Below, in pieces: positions 25,699 to 34,151 of a stretch of DNA of 64,000 bases. The notes under the pieces were generated by a model. The model had not been told where the DNA came from and made no database searches. It was given only the letters and a program-made list of their open reading frames with translations. A program made the position numbers and the translations under genes. This DNA comes from Pseudooceanicola batsensis HTCC2597 (GTDB lineage: Bacteria > Pseudomonadota > Alphaproteobacteria > Rhodobacterales > Rhodobacteraceae), in contig NZ_AAMO01000009.1 in assembly GCF_000152725.1 (NCBI RefSeq), positions 153,600 through 217,599 of the forward strand. Direction: 5' to 3'. Position 1 is the stretch's first letter; every line of letters starts with the position of its first letter.

Positions 25699-26585
25699 GA
25701 CCCTCCTCCCGAATGCCAGCCCGGTTCGGACCACCATGGATAAAACCCCGGCAGGTCCGCGGACACGGTGTCGGGGAACGCAGCCGGGCGCTTTTCAAGA
25801 AAGCTCGCAACGCCTTCCGACGCATCCGCCGAGGACGAACGCGCGGCAATGGCGCGGCTGTCGATCTGGTGCGCCCGCATCGGATGCGCCTCGCCGGCCA
25901 TGCGCCACATCATCTGCCGCGTGAGCGCGACCGAAACGGGCGCCGCGTTGTCGGCGATCTCGCGGGCGATGGCGTGGGCCGCGGGCAGCAGGTCGTCGGG
26001 GGCATGGACCGACCGAACCAGCCCGCCTGCCCGCGCCTCCTCTGCCCCGAACACGCGGCCCGAGTAACTCCATTCCAGCGCCTGAGACATGCCGACCAAC
26101 CGCGGCAGGAACCAGGCCGAGGCCGCCTCGGGCACGATACCACGCCTGGCGAAGACGAACCCGAACCGCGCGTTGTCCGAGGCCAGACGGATGTCCATCG
26201 GCAGTTGCATCGTCGCGCCGATGCCGACGGCCGGCCCGTTCACGGCGGCGATGATCGGCTTGAGACTGTTGAACATCCGGAGCGTCAGCACCCCGCCCAT
26301 GTCGCGGTTCGATTCCGCGTCCCAGACGGCGGGATCCGTCGCCTTGGGATCGACCCGGGCCGAGGTAAAGGCGTTTTCGTCGTCCAGATCCACGCCGGCA
26401 CAGAACCCCCGCCCTGCCCCGGTGACGATGACCGCACGCACCGCATCATCGGTGTCGGAGACATCGAACGCGGCTATCATCTCGTCCATCATCACGCGGG
26501 TAAAGGCGTTCAGACGGTCCGGCCGGTTCAGCGTCAGGGTCATGACGCCATCTTCGATCCCTGTCGCAATCGTCTCATAGCTCAT
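25695..26585 (-). CDS. Enoyl-CoA hydratase/isomerase family protein
   Basis: 296-residue crotonase with FCAGVDLDDENAFTSARVD (first oxyanion segment plus an inserted acidic loop, about 63-81) and GPAVGIGATMQLPMDIRLAS as the second. The ARRGIVPEAASAWFLPRLVG region keeps the Glu position used by hydratases. Overlaps its neighbours by 4 bp on both sides (GntR stop/start ATGA and next crotonase), so the three genes are tightly coupled. Confidence 0.87.
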   Translation of the reverse strand: MSYETIATGIEDGVMTLTLNRPDRLNAFTRVMMDEMIAAFDVSDTDDAVRAVIVTGAGRGFCAGVDLDDENAFTSARVDPKATDPAVWDAESNRDMGGVLTLRMFNSLKPIIAAVNGPAVGIGATMQLPMDIRLASDNARFGFVFARRGIVPEAASAWFLPRLVGMSQALEWSYSGRVFGAEEARAGGLVRSVHAPDDLLPAAHAIAREIADNAAPVSVALTRQMMWRMAGEAHPMRAHQIDSRAIAARSSSADASEGVASFLEKRPAAFPDTVSADLPGFYPWWSEPGWHSGGGS

Positions 26586-27340
26586 GTCACACCCTCCGTG
26601 TGCGACACGGGTCGCGGCAGGACGGGGTTTGCATCGTCAAGCCCTGCCAGCTGCACGCCGCGCCAGAAATCCTCGATATGCATCCGCGCCCACTTGGAGG
26701 CACGTTCGACATCCCGGTCACGAATGGCAGCCAGGATGTTCGAATGCGCCTCGATCTGCCGCTTGTAGAAATTGGTGGCCACGGGCGCAATATGCTCGAA
26801 ACCGCGGAACAGCAGCAGGCCGACGGGTTCCCGCGCGGGTCCCAGTACCCGGTTGTGCCCGATTTCGGTGACGCGGGAATGGAACTTCTCGTCCAGTTCG
26901 ATGGTCTCTTCCAGCTGCCCTTCAGAGGCGACAAGCGCCGCGTGCAGCTGCTGCAGATCCTCGATCTCTTCCGGCGTGGCCCGTTCAGCGGCGGTCCGCG
27001 CGGCCAGCGGCTCCATCACCATGGCCACCTCGACCAGCTCGCGAAAGGTGACTTTCATCAAGGCCATCGCCCGCGTCGCCCGCGTCGTCAGCAGATCGAC
27101 CGGCGGCACCGTGACCTCCATGCGCCGGGGCGAAGGGCGGTGGATCAGCCCGTCGGTTTCCAGCTGCCGCAGCCCTTCCCGCACGGTCGACCGCGTCACA
27201 CCGAAGAGCGATCCCATTTCGGTCTCACCGGGAAGCAGATCACCGGGCTTCAGATCCCCGCGCAGAATCTGCGCTTCGATCTCCTCGGCGATCTTCTGAT
27301 AAGCATAACCCGACTGAACAGGCTTTTCCGGGTGGCTCAT
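26582..27340 (-). CDS. GntR-family regulator, FadR/FCD subfamily
   Basis: 252 residues. The winged helix-turn-helix spans about 15-78 (ILRGDLKPGDLLPGE then FGVTRSTVREGLRQLETDGLI), followed by a helical FCD ligand domain (about 95-230). In this subfamily the FCD domain binds carboxylic acids or acyl-CoAs, often via a metal. The start at 27340 begins MSHPEK; a GTG at 27355 is an alternative. It is the first gene of the leftward operon. Perfect palindromes fitting its family consensus lie 92 bp upstream of its own gene and 36 bp upstream of the convergent oxidoreductase operon, implying control of both halves of the pathway. Confidence 0.88.
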   Translation of the reverse strand: MSHPEKPVQSGYAYQKIAEEIEAQILRGDLKPGDLLPGETEMGSLFGVTRSTVREGLRQLETDGLIHRPSPRRMEVTVPPVDLLTTRATRAMALMKVTFRELVEVAMVMEPLAARTAAERATPEEIEDLQQLHAALVASEGQLEETIELDEKFHSRVTEIGHNRVLGPAREPVGLLLFRGFEHIAPVATNFYKRQIEAHSNILAAIRDRDVERASKWARMHIEDFWRGVQLAGLDDANPVLPRPVSHTEGVT

Positions 27341-27431
27341 GCCGCATGCCCCCACCCGGACAGCCGCAGCACAGGCGCGCGGGGTGTCGCCGTTTGTCTG
27401 TTCTGCAGTCGTCGAGTCACGAACCCCTCCC

Positions 27432-27444
27432 AGTGTCGGACACT
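27432..27444. promoter_or_regulatory. FCD-GntR-type operator upstream of the GntR gene
   Basis: AGTGTC-G-GACACT, a perfect 13-bp inverted repeat 92 bp upstream of the GntR start. It shares the TGTC-N-GACA core with 16771-16783. A degenerate third copy (ATTGTCGGACG) lies at 27632-27642. Together they suggest autoregulation. Confidence 0.6.
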
Positions 27445-28039
27445 AACCAATGCAGAGCGTTTCGAGTGGCCCTCGTCAACCGAATTGTTTTCTCTGTCGG
27501 CAAGGCTGCGGCGCCGCCATTTCCTCCGAAGAATGCAATCCCATCCACCGACATATGTGCCCGAAACCAGAAGAAATACCTTTGCTGACAGTCACTTACA
27601 CGTCGACACCTTCGGCCGCTGCCGTGCGCACATTGTCGGACGCAAAAGCAGTTCCTTTGCTGCTGTCGAACGCCTTGACGCAACGTCCCCCATGACGATC
27701 GACAAGATCATGGCTTTCTTGCCATCTGCGACAGCCAAGGGCGGCTCAAGAACGGGCGTATGAGAACAAGCGAGGACCGCTGTCCGGACGCGCGGTCTGA
27801 CCGCATATCCCCCTGCCCCTTCAGCCGAAGATCACCGCCTGCTTGTCCAGCCTTCCCCGCAAAAAACTGCCAAGTGGCGACATCGCATAAAATCGTTTTT
27901 GACAGACGGTTGAGCTCTCACTTTGTGGTTCTCCCGCTGCGCCAAACCCTCTCGCGTCGGACTTTGAAAACAGCGGCACCTGGCGGCGCAACTCTGCCTC
28001 TACCTGCGCGCCGGCAAAGATTGGGCTTGAGCATCATTC

Positions 28040-28056
28040 TTGTTATAAGGTAACAA
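28040..28056. promoter_or_regulatory. Candidate Zur operator of the zinc operon
   Basis: TTGTTA-TAAGG-TAACAA, a perfect 6-5-6 inverted repeat about 120 bp before the first gene of the operon. Alphaproteobacterial Zur sites are AT-rich palindromes built on TGTTATA/TATAACA, which this resembles. A second palindrome, TGATATCA (28066-28073), lies just downstream. Confidence 0.55.
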
Positions 28057-28175
28057 ACAGTAACGTGATATCATAACCACATCGGGATTACTTCGCCGAT
28101 CCGGCGACCACAGCGTCACATGATCGGATGCCCGCAATCATGCTCCGGCGCGACCGGAAGAGGAGAAGTCTTGCC

Positions 28176-29087
28176 ATGTTCGACGCAGCGATCATCGGGG
28201 GAAGCTTCGCCGGCCTGAGTGCCGCGCTGCAACTCGCCCGCGCGAGCCGATCCGTTCTGATCCTTGACGAGGGCCGTCCGCGCAACCGTATGTCCCTCGC
28301 AGCCCATGGTGTGCCGGGATGGGACGGCGTGCCGCCGACCGATATCCTGGCGCGGTTTCGCGCGGACCTGGCGAAGTATCCGACCATCAGCTTCATGGAC
28401 ACCCGGGCAGAAGAGATCTCGGGGGGCCTCGATGCCTTCACGGTGGCCACGGAAACCCGAAATCCAGTGCACGCGCGCCGGATCATTCTCGCGCACGGGG
28501 TGCAGGATGTTCTGCCGGATCTGCCGGGCCTTGCCGAGGCCTGGGGGCGGACGGTGCTGCACTGTCCCTATTGCCATGGCTACGAGGTGAAGGGACGGCC
28601 TCTGGCCGTTCGCGCGTCCGGCCCGATGGCGGTCCATCAGGCGCAAATGCTCCGCGCCGACTGGAGCGACGACGTCACCCTGCTGACGAACGGCGTCGAA
28701 GGCGTCGACGCATTGGCGTCGGCGGGCATCAGGGTCGATCACCGGGAGCCCCTGCGGCTCGTAACCGGCGATGGCATCCGGGTCTGCTTTCAGGACGGAC
28801 CGGATGCCGAGTTCGCGGCCATCTTCACCGCCCCCGAGATCGACCTGACGGGGTCTCCGGCCGGCCGCCTCGGCGTGGGTCTGTCCGAGGGGCCGATGGG
28901 GCCTTTCGTCCGCACCGGCCCGATGCAGCAGACCGATGTTCCCGGCGTTTTCGCCGCCGGTGACCTGGCCACCCCCATGTGGAACGTCAACTACGCCGTT
29001 GGCGATGGCGCTCGCGCCGGTGCGGGCTGCCACCAGTCGCTTCTCTTCCCCGGTTTCATTCCAGCACTCGAAAAGGAGGCCGCATGA
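28176..29087 (+). CDS. Thioredoxin-reductase-like FAD/NAD(P) oxidoreductase
   Basis: 303 residues with an N-terminal FAD-binding [16 protein letters not shown] (about 8-23), a redox-active CPYC in [12 protein letters not shown] (about 128-139) and the C-terminal FAD-contact [17 protein letters not shown]. It belongs to the small thioredoxin-reductase-like group that reduces a disulfide using NAD(P)H. Start at 28176 follows AGGAG; an upstream ATG at 28128 gives a non-conserved extension. The stop overlaps the COG0523 start (ATGA). In a zinc operon it may keep metal-binding thiols reduced (inference). Confidence 0.82.
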   Translation: MFDAAIIGGSFAGLSAALQLARASRSVLILDEGRPRNRMSLAAHGVPGWDGVPPTDILARFRADLAKYPTISFMDTRAEEISGGLDAFTVATETRNPVHARRIILAHGVQDVLPDLPGLAEAWGRTVLHCPYCHGYEVKGRPLAVRASGPMAVHQAQMLRADWSDDVTLLTNGVEGVDALASAGIRVDHREPLRLVTGDGIRVCFQDGPDAEFAAIFTAPEIDLTGSPAGRLGVGLSEGPMGPFVRTGPMQQTDVPGVFAAGDLATPMWNVNYAVGDGARAGAGCHQSLLFPGFIPALEKEAA

Positions 29088-30298
29088 CGACCCCCCAGGA
29101 CCCCCGCCTTCCCGTCACCGTCCTTTCCGGATTTCTGGGGGCCGGCAAGACGACCCTGCTGAACCGCGTGCTGAACAACCGCGACGGGCGTCGCGTCGCC
29201 GTCATCGTGAACGACATGTCCGAGGTGAACATCGATGCCGACCTTGTCCGGGCCGACACCGAACTGTGGCGCACCGACGAGACGCTGGTCGAGATGTCCA
29301 ATGGCTGCATCTGCTGCACGCTACGCGACGACCTGCTGCTGGAGGTCCGAAGGCTGGCCGCCGAAGGGCGGTTCGACTACCTCCTGATCGAATCCACCGG
29401 GATTTCCGAACCACTGCCCGTCGCCGCGACCTTCGACTTTCGGGACGAGGCGGGGGAAAGCCTCTCGGACGTCGCCCGCCTCGACACGATGGTGACGGTG
29501 GTCGACGCGGTGAACCTGCTGAACGACTACGCCAGCCACGATTTCCTGCGCGACCGCGGCGAGACCCTGGGCGAGGAGGACGAGCGCACGCTGGTTCACT
29601 TGCTGACCGATCAGATCGAGTTCGCGGACGTGGTCATCCTGAACAAGGTCACCGACGCCGGGCCCGAAAAGGTGGACGCCGCGCGCAAGATCATTCGCAG
29701 CCTGAACGCCGATGCCCGGATCATCGAGACCGACCGCTCGGAGGTCGCGGCGGGTGCGATCTTGGACACGGGACTGTTCGACTTCGAGAAGGCGCACGAG
29801 CATCCCATGTGGGCCAAGGAGCTTTACGGCTTCGCCGACCACGTGCCCGAGACCGAGGAATACGGCGTCACCTCCTATGTCTACCGCGCCCGGCAACCGT
29901 TCGATCCTTCCGGGGTCATGGCCGTCTTGAACGGCGATCTGCCCGGCGTCATCCGTGCCAAGGGCCATTTCTGGATCGCGACCCGGCCCGACTGGGTGGC
30001 CGAGTTCTCGCTGGCCGGCGCCCTGTCGTCGGTGACGCCGCTCGGCCAGTGGTGGGCCACCGTCCCGAAGGAACGCCACCCGGATCACGACAGTGCCCGG
30101 GCCTACCTGGCGCAGCACTGGGCCGAGCCCTGGGGGGATCGGCGGCAGGAAATCGTCTTCATCGGCGCGGGAATCGACTGGCCGTCGCTGAAGGCGCGGC
30201 TGGATGGGGCGCTGGTGCCGGAGCATATCGCGCCGGGCCCCGACGCGCTGCCGGATCTGCCCGATCCCTTTCCGGCATGGCGGAGGGCGGCTGCATGA
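29084..30298 (+). CDS. COG0523 (CobW/Zng-like) GTP-dependent metal chaperone
   Basis: 404 residues. The P-loop is GFLGAGKT (16-23), the metal-binding CxCC is in NGCICCTL (73-80) and the GTP-specificity motif reads ILNKVTD. COG0523 proteins under Zur control deliver zinc to client enzymes when zinc is scarce. The C-terminal domain contains several histidines (for example [18 protein letters not shown]). It overlaps both neighbours by 4 bp. No zinc-independent client paralogue was seen nearby. Confidence 0.9.
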   Translation: MTTPQDPRLPVTVLSGFLGAGKTTLLNRVLNNRDGRRVAVIVNDMSEVNIDADLVRADTELWRTDETLVEMSNGCICCTLRDDLLLEVRRLAAEGRFDYLLIESTGISEPLPVAATFDFRDEAGESLSDVARLDTMVTVVDAVNLLNDYASHDFLRDRGETLGEEDERTLVHLLTDQIEFADVVILNKVTDAGPEKVDAARKIIRSLNADARIIETDRSEVAAGAILDTGLFDFEKAHEHPMWAKELYGFADHVPETEEYGVTSYVYRARQPFDPSGVMAVLNGDLPGVIRAKGHFWIATRPDWVAEFSLAGALSSVTPLGQWWATVPKERHPDHDSARAYLAQHWAEPWGDRRQEIVFIGAGIDWPSLKARLDGALVPEHIAPGPDALPDLPDPFPAWRRAAA

Positions 30299-30933
30299 CG
30301 TCGATGCGTCCGATCCACGCCGCGACGAAGACAGGTGTCCTGACCGTCACTGCGCCGTCGGAGATCGCCCTGATCCGCGCGCCCGAGATCGGCGGACTGG
30401 TCTGGCGGCGGAGTCCTCTTCCGTCGTTCCAGACATGGATCGAAGGCCTCCCGCCGTCTCGTTTGCCGCGTGCGCGGGTCATCCTGCGGCCCGCGGCGGC
30501 CCGGTCTGTCGTGACGGAAGCCTGCAACAGCGCGGCGACGCCAGAAGGGCCGGAGCGGGAGCGCCTGATCGACGATGTCGCGGCGCTGGCGGACATTTTC
30601 GCCGGCGTGACGAACGCGCCATGGCTTCGGCTTCGGCTGGATGTGGTGACGGGCGATGCCTGCCGCCGGTTCCACGTCGACCGGGTCACGGCGCGACTGG
30701 TCTGCACCTACCGCGGCACCGGCACGCAGTACGGGGTCTCGGATGCGGACGGGGCAGATCCGCAGACCATCCACACCGTCCCGACCGGCGCGCCCTTCGT
30801 CGTGCGCGGCACGCTCTGGCCGGCGCAGCCCGATCCCGGCCTTCTGCACCGCTCTCCGCCGATCGAAGGCACGGGCGAGACGCGCCTGATGCTCGCGCTC
30901 GACCCGATCGACGACCCGGAGGAGGAGGCATGA
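30295..30933 (+). CDS. DUF1826 domain protein
   Basis: 212 residues, the expected size for DUF1826. The most distinctive segment is [23 protein letters not shown] (about 121-143) with His and Cys that could bind metal, and there is a [15 protein letters not shown] stretch near the C-terminus. The family usually sits directly after COG0523 GTPases in Zur-type operons, as here (ATGA overlap), so a partner or client of the GTPase is likely. Biochemical function not established. Confidence 0.82.
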   Translation: MTSMRPIHAATKTGVLTVTAPSEIALIRAPEIGGLVWRRSPLPSFQTWIEGLPPSRLPRARVILRPAAARSVVTEACNSAATPEGPERERLIDDVAALADIFAGVTNAPWLRLRLDVVTGDACRRFHVDRVTARLVCTYRGTGTQYGVSDADGADPQTIHTVPTGAPFVVRGTLWPAQPDPGLLHRSPPIEGTGETRLMLALDPIDDPEEEA

Positions 30934-31220
30934 AGCGCAACGTATCCACCACTCTCCGCCGCCGCCGCCGCGCCGACCCGATGCGGGCCTATGACGCTCT
31001 TCCACGCCCGCTGCGCCTCTGGATGGCGCAGGCCGTGCTGCCGTGGTCGCCCGCCTCCTGCCGCCGCATCTGGGCCAAGGCCCGGGCGGAGGGCGAAAGC
31101 CCCGATGCGATCCTGGACCGGCTCGACCGGGCCGAGGAGATGACCCTTTCCCGCGACCGGCTCTCGCTGGCCGCCGTCAGCCGCGCACCTCTCGACGAGC
31201 AACAGGATCGAAGTCCGTGA
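30930..31220 (+). CDS. Small basic conserved protein (DUF6525-like)
   Basis: 96 residues, starting [18 protein letters not shown], with an LPRPLRLWMAQAVLPWSPASCRR core. I believe this matches the DUF6525 family of short proteins that follow DUF1826 in Rhodobacterales zinc blocks. Overlaps DUF1826 by 4 bp (ATGA) behind a strong GGAGGAGG. The Arg-rich N-terminus suggests RNA or membrane contact. Function unknown. Confidence 0.65.
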   Translation: MKRNVSTTLRRRRRADPMRAYDALPRPLRLWMAQAVLPWSPASCRRIWAKARAEGESPDAILDRLDRAEEMTLSRDRLSLAAVSRAPLDEQQDRSP

Positions 31221-31339
31221 ATCCTCCGCTGGCAGTCCTGTTTGCGCGAGGCGCCGCTGGCGCTTTTTTCTCGCTCGTGATCGCCGCTATCGCCCGGCTT
31301 CGTGGCCTCACCTATCTGGGCGGGAGCCGTGAGACATGA
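31217..31339 (+). pseudogene. Remnant of an ABC transporter permease gene (40 codons)
   Basis: A GTG overlaps the preceding stop (GTGA) and opens a 40-codon frame, MNPPLAVLFARGAAGAFFSL..., with one hydrophobic segment like the first helix of DppB/OppB-type permeases. It then jumps to ARLRGLTYLGGSRET, which could be the end of a second permease. The stop overlaps the next start (ATGA). The 4-bp couplings of an operon are retained although the bodies of the genes are missing, so an in-frame deletion is likely. It could instead be a genuine small membrane protein. Confidence 0.5.
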
Positions 31340-31479
31340 CTTTTCTGAAAGCTTCTGACATCGCTGTGTCACAGGGCGACACGCCGATCCCGCACTCGGT
31401 GTCCCTGCACCTGGAACCGCGGAAGCCGCTGGTCATTCTCGGCGAAACCGGGTCGGGCAAGCGCCAAACGCGGATCTGA
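31336..31479 (+). pseudogene. Truncated ABC transporter ATPase (peptide/nickel type), cut inside Walker A
   Basis: The 47-codon frame MTFLKASDIAVSQGDTPIPH...LVILGETGSGKR matches the N-terminus of Dpp/Opp-type ABC ATPases through the Walker A loop (GETGSGK). The sequence then switches to unrelated residues and stops. Another frame at the break ends PNADLIPPRVVEALQ before a TGA at 31509-31511, which may be the 3' end of the gene on the far side of the deletion. With no Walker B, signature or permeases left, the transporter is dead. Confidence 0.7.
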
Positions 31480-31552
31480 TCCCGCCGCGTGTCGTGGAGG
31501 CGTTGCAATGACCCGTTCAACTCTTCATCAATCAAACCTGAAAGGACCCATC

Positions 31553-32215
31553 ATGAAACCGATCCACCTGGCCCTTGCCGCCTCGACCCTTGCCGCACCT
31601 GCATTTGCACAGGACAGCCGTGAAATGGACGCCCATGTGCACGGCGTCTCGACCGCGGAAATCGCCGTCGAACACGGCAAGGTCGAGATCAACCTGCTGT
31701 CGCCCGGCATGGACATCGTCGGCTTCGAATACGAAGCGACCTCAGCCGAGGACAAGGATGCGGTCGAGGCCGCCATCCGCACCATGCTCATGCCCGAGAA
31801 CATCGTGACCCTGCCCGAGGCCGCCGGCTGCCGGCTGACCGAGGTTCTGGCGCACCTGCATTCGGGCGATCATGACCACGATGACGCCGACGCGCACATG
31901 GATGACGTTCATGAACACGAGCACGAGGACCATGCCGAGGACGACCACGATCACGACCATGAAGATCATGGGGATGACCATGACCACGAGGATCATGCGG
32001 GCGATGACCATGACCACGGCGACGAAGCCCAGCATAGTGAGCTTCACGTCAGCTATGCTTTCGCCTGCGAAGACGAGGATGCGCTGACCACGATTTCCTT
32101 CCCGTTCTTCGACCAGTTCGAGAACGCGCAGGAGATCGAGGCGCAATACGTCACCGAAACCGGCGCCGGTCAGGCCGAGATCACGCGGGACGCGCCCGAA
32201 CTGACGCTGGAGTGA
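31553..32215 (+). CDS. ZrgA-like (DUF2796) His/Asp-rich periplasmic zinc-binding protein
   Basis: 220 residues. It has a signal peptide (1-20, cleavage after AFAQ) and a conserved N-terminal DUF2796 start (REMDAHVHGVSTAEIAVE). A low-complexity His/Asp/Glu tract runs over about 101-165 with more than 20 histidines in HDHDDAD-like repeats, followed by a C-terminal beta domain. In Vibrio the zrg operon and in Pseudomonas aeruginosa PA4063-PA4066, the same family is encoded before a LolD/FtsX-type ABC pair under Zur and helps zinc uptake. AAAGGA precedes the ATG at 31553. It probably chelates zinc in the periplasm. Confidence 0.85.
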   Translation: MKPIHLALAASTLAAPAFAQDSREMDAHVHGVSTAEIAVEHGKVEINLLSPGMDIVGFEYEATSAEDKDAVEAAIRTMLMPENIVTLPEAAGCRLTEVLAHLHSGDHDHDDADAHMDDVHEHEHEDHAEDDHDHDHEDHGDDHDHEDHAGDDHDHGDEAQHSELHVSYAFACEDEDALTTISFPFFDQFENAQEIEAQYVTETGAGQAEITRDAPELTLE

Positions 32216-32217
32216 CG

Positions 32218-32907
32218 ATGACGGACCCGGCGCTGACACTCGAGGATGTCCGCTTCCGCTGGCCGGGGCGTGCGACCTTCGGGCTGTCGGTGCCCGGCTT
32301 CCACATGACGCAGGGCGAGAGCGTCCTGCTTCTGGGCGAAAGTGGGTCGGGAAAATCCACCCTGCTCTCGCTGATCTGCGGGATCGTCACCGCGGAGCGC
32401 GGGCGGGTCGAGGTCGGCGGCACCGACCTCTCGACCCTGCGCGCCGGGGCGCGGGACCGTTTCCGCGCCGAACGGATCGGGGTCATCTTCCAGCAGTTCA
32501 ACCTGCTGCCCTATGCAAGCGTGTCGGACAATATCCTGCTTCCGCTGCGGTTTGCCCCCGAACGGCGCAAGCGTGCCGCACCGGATGAGGTCGCGACCCT
32601 GTGTTCCGCGCTTGGTCTGCCCGTCGGTATCACCGGCGCGACCGCAGGGCGCCTATCGGTCGGCCAGCAACAGCGGGTCGCCGTGGCGCGCGCCCTGATC
32701 GGGCAACCGCCGCTGATCGTCGCGGACGAGCCGACCTCGGCGCTGGATGCCGCGACACAGGATACGTTCCTCGGCCTGCTCTTCGACCGGATCGCGCCCA
32801 GCCGTTCGTCGCTGCTGATGGTCAGCCACGACGAACGGCTGGGGGCCCGGTTCGACCGTGTCGTGCGCCTGGTCGACATCGCGCAAACCGAGCGGCTGGC
32901 CGCATGA
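32218..32907 (+). CDS. LolD/MacB-type ABC transporter ATP-binding protein
   Basis: 229 residues. Walker A is GESGSGKST (40-48), then the Q-loop FQQFNLLPYASV, signature LSVGQQQRVAVARAL and Walker B LIVADEPTSALD. It energises the FtsX-type permease encoded next. A GTG at 32212 overlapping the previous stop is an alternative start. The pair belongs to the mechanotransmitter ABC class, which pulls on periplasmic partners rather than passing substrate through the membrane. Confidence 0.88.
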   Translation: MTDPALTLEDVRFRWPGRATFGLSVPGFHMTQGESVLLLGESGSGKSTLLSLICGIVTAERGRVEVGGTDLSTLRAGARDRFRAERIGVIFQQFNLLPYASVSDNILLPLRFAPERRKRAAPDEVATLCSALGLPVGITGATAGRLSVGQQQRVAVARALIGQPPLIVADEPTSALDAATQDTFLGLLFDRIAPSRSSLLMVSHDERLGARFDRVVRLVDIAQTERLAA

Positions 32908-34151
32908 TCCTCCGCCTCGCCTTCGGCTCGCTTCTGGCGCGGGCGCTGACGGTCGGCATGACAATCCTTGCCATCGCCCTGTCGGTCGCGCTCTTTCTCG
33001 GTGTGGAAAAGGTGCGCACCGGCGCGCGGGCCAGCTTTGCCGACACGATCTCGGGCACGGATCTGATCGTGGGGGCGCGCTCGGGGTCCGTTCAGCTGCT
33101 CCTCTATTCCGTGTTCCGGATCGGCAATGCCACCAACAACGTGACCTGGGAGAGCTATCAGGACATCGCCTCGCGCCCAGAGGTCGACTGGATCGTCCCG
33201 ATCTCGCTCGGCGACAGCCATCGGCAGTTCCGCGTGATGGGCACGACGCAGGCCTTCTTCGAGCACTACAGGTATCGCGGGGGCCGGTCCCTTGTCGTCG
33301 GCCAGGGACATGGTCTCGACGACCTCTATGACGCCGTGATCGGAGCCGAGGTCGCGGCGTCGCTCGGCTACGAGGTGGGCGACCCGATCATCGTGTCGCA
33401 CGGGCTGGCCAGTTTCACCGACCACGACGATCAGCCCTTTCGCGTCGCCGGGATCGTCGACCGGACCGGCACGCCGGTCGACCGCACGGTGATCGTCAGC
33501 CTCGAGGCGATCGAGGCGATCCACGTGGATTGGCAGTCGGGCGCTCAAACCGGACGGACCACGCCGGTCGAGCGGATCAGGCAGATGGATCTGACACCCT
33601 CGGCGGTGACGGCGGCGCTGGTCGGGGTGAAATCGCGCCTTCAGATCTTCGGCCTGCAACGGGCGATCAACGAGTACCAAGAAGAGCCGCTGCTGGCGAT
33701 CCTGCCGGGTGTCGCTCTTCAGGAACTCTGGCAGATCGTCGGTGTCGCCGAAACCGCTCTCATCGGTGTCTCTGCCATGGTGGTGGTCACGGCGCTGCTG
33801 GGCATGATGGCGATGATCTTCTCGTCCCTCAACGAACGGCGGCGGGAGATGGCGATCTGGCGCGCCATGGGGGCGCGACCCGCGACGATCCTCGGCCTGC
33901 TGGTACTTGAGGCGGCTTTGATGGCCGCCATCGGTGCGATCCTGGGGCTCGCGCTGCTCTATGCCGCACTGTTTGCCGCGCAGCCGCTGGTCGACAGCGC
34001 CTTCGGCCTCTGGCTGCCGATCGACCCGCCGACGGCCCGGGAACTGTCCGTTCTCGCAGGTGTGATCGGCGCCGCGGCGATCGCCAGCCTTCTTCCTGCA
34101 CTCAGGGCCTACCGCCTGTCGCTCGCCGATGGCATGATGGTGAGGATATGA
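32904..34151 (+). CDS. FtsX-like (MacB/LolC-type) ABC permease
   Basis: 415 residues with the type VII topology: TM1 at about 12-34, a large periplasmic domain (about 35-285), then three helices (about 290-325, 340-365, 385-405). The cytoplasmic coupling segment SSLNERRREMAIWRAMGARP after TM2 is the family signature. Start overlaps the ATPase stop (ATGA). Together with the ATPase, ZrgA-like and DUF3299 proteins it makes an envelope complex linked to zinc. Confidence 0.88.
   Translation: MILRLAFGSLLARALTVGMTILAIALSVALFLGVEKVRTGARASFADTISGTDLIVGARSGSVQLLLYSVFRIGNATNNVTWESYQDIASRPEVDWIVPISLGDSHRQFRVMGTTQAFFEHYRYRGGRSLVVGQGHGLDDLYDAVIGAEVAASLGYEVGDPIIVSHGLASFTDHDDQPFRVAGIVDRTGTPVDRTVIVSLEAIEAIHVDWQSGAQTGRTTPVERIRQMDLTPSAVTAALVGVKSRLQIFGLQRAINEYQEEPLLAILPGVALQELWQIVGVAETALIGVSAMVVVTALLGMMAMIFSSLNERRREMAIWRAMGARPATILGLLVLEAALMAAIGAILGLALLYAALFAAQPLVDSAFGLWLPIDPPTARELSVLAGVIGAAAIASLLPALRAYRLSLADGMMVRI

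Larger units (their letters stand above)
27341..28175. other. Long divergent intergenic region
   Basis: 835 bp between the GntR gene (leftward) and the zinc operon (rightward), with no gene I can support; the short open frames show no recognisable protein. It holds the GntR-type palindrome (27432-27444), a partial copy (27632-27642), a small TGACAGTCA palindrome (27586-27594) and the candidate Zur site (28040-28056). The right end is markedly more AT-rich, as expected of a promoter. Confidence 0.55.

Noticed and set aside
27346..28053. Short open frames in the 835-bp GntR/zinc intergenic region
   Set aside because: No ribosome-binding sites, no recognisable residues, and the region behaves as a promoter with operators.
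28088..29033. Minus-strand open frames in the start of the zinc operon
   Set aside because: They run opposite the thioredoxin-reductase-like gene whose FAD and CPYC motifs are clear.
31861..32040. CRISPR-like or tandem-repeat array in the GACCACGA-rich segment
   Set aside because: The repeats are irregular, lack spacers and encode the His/Asp tract of the ZrgA-like protein.
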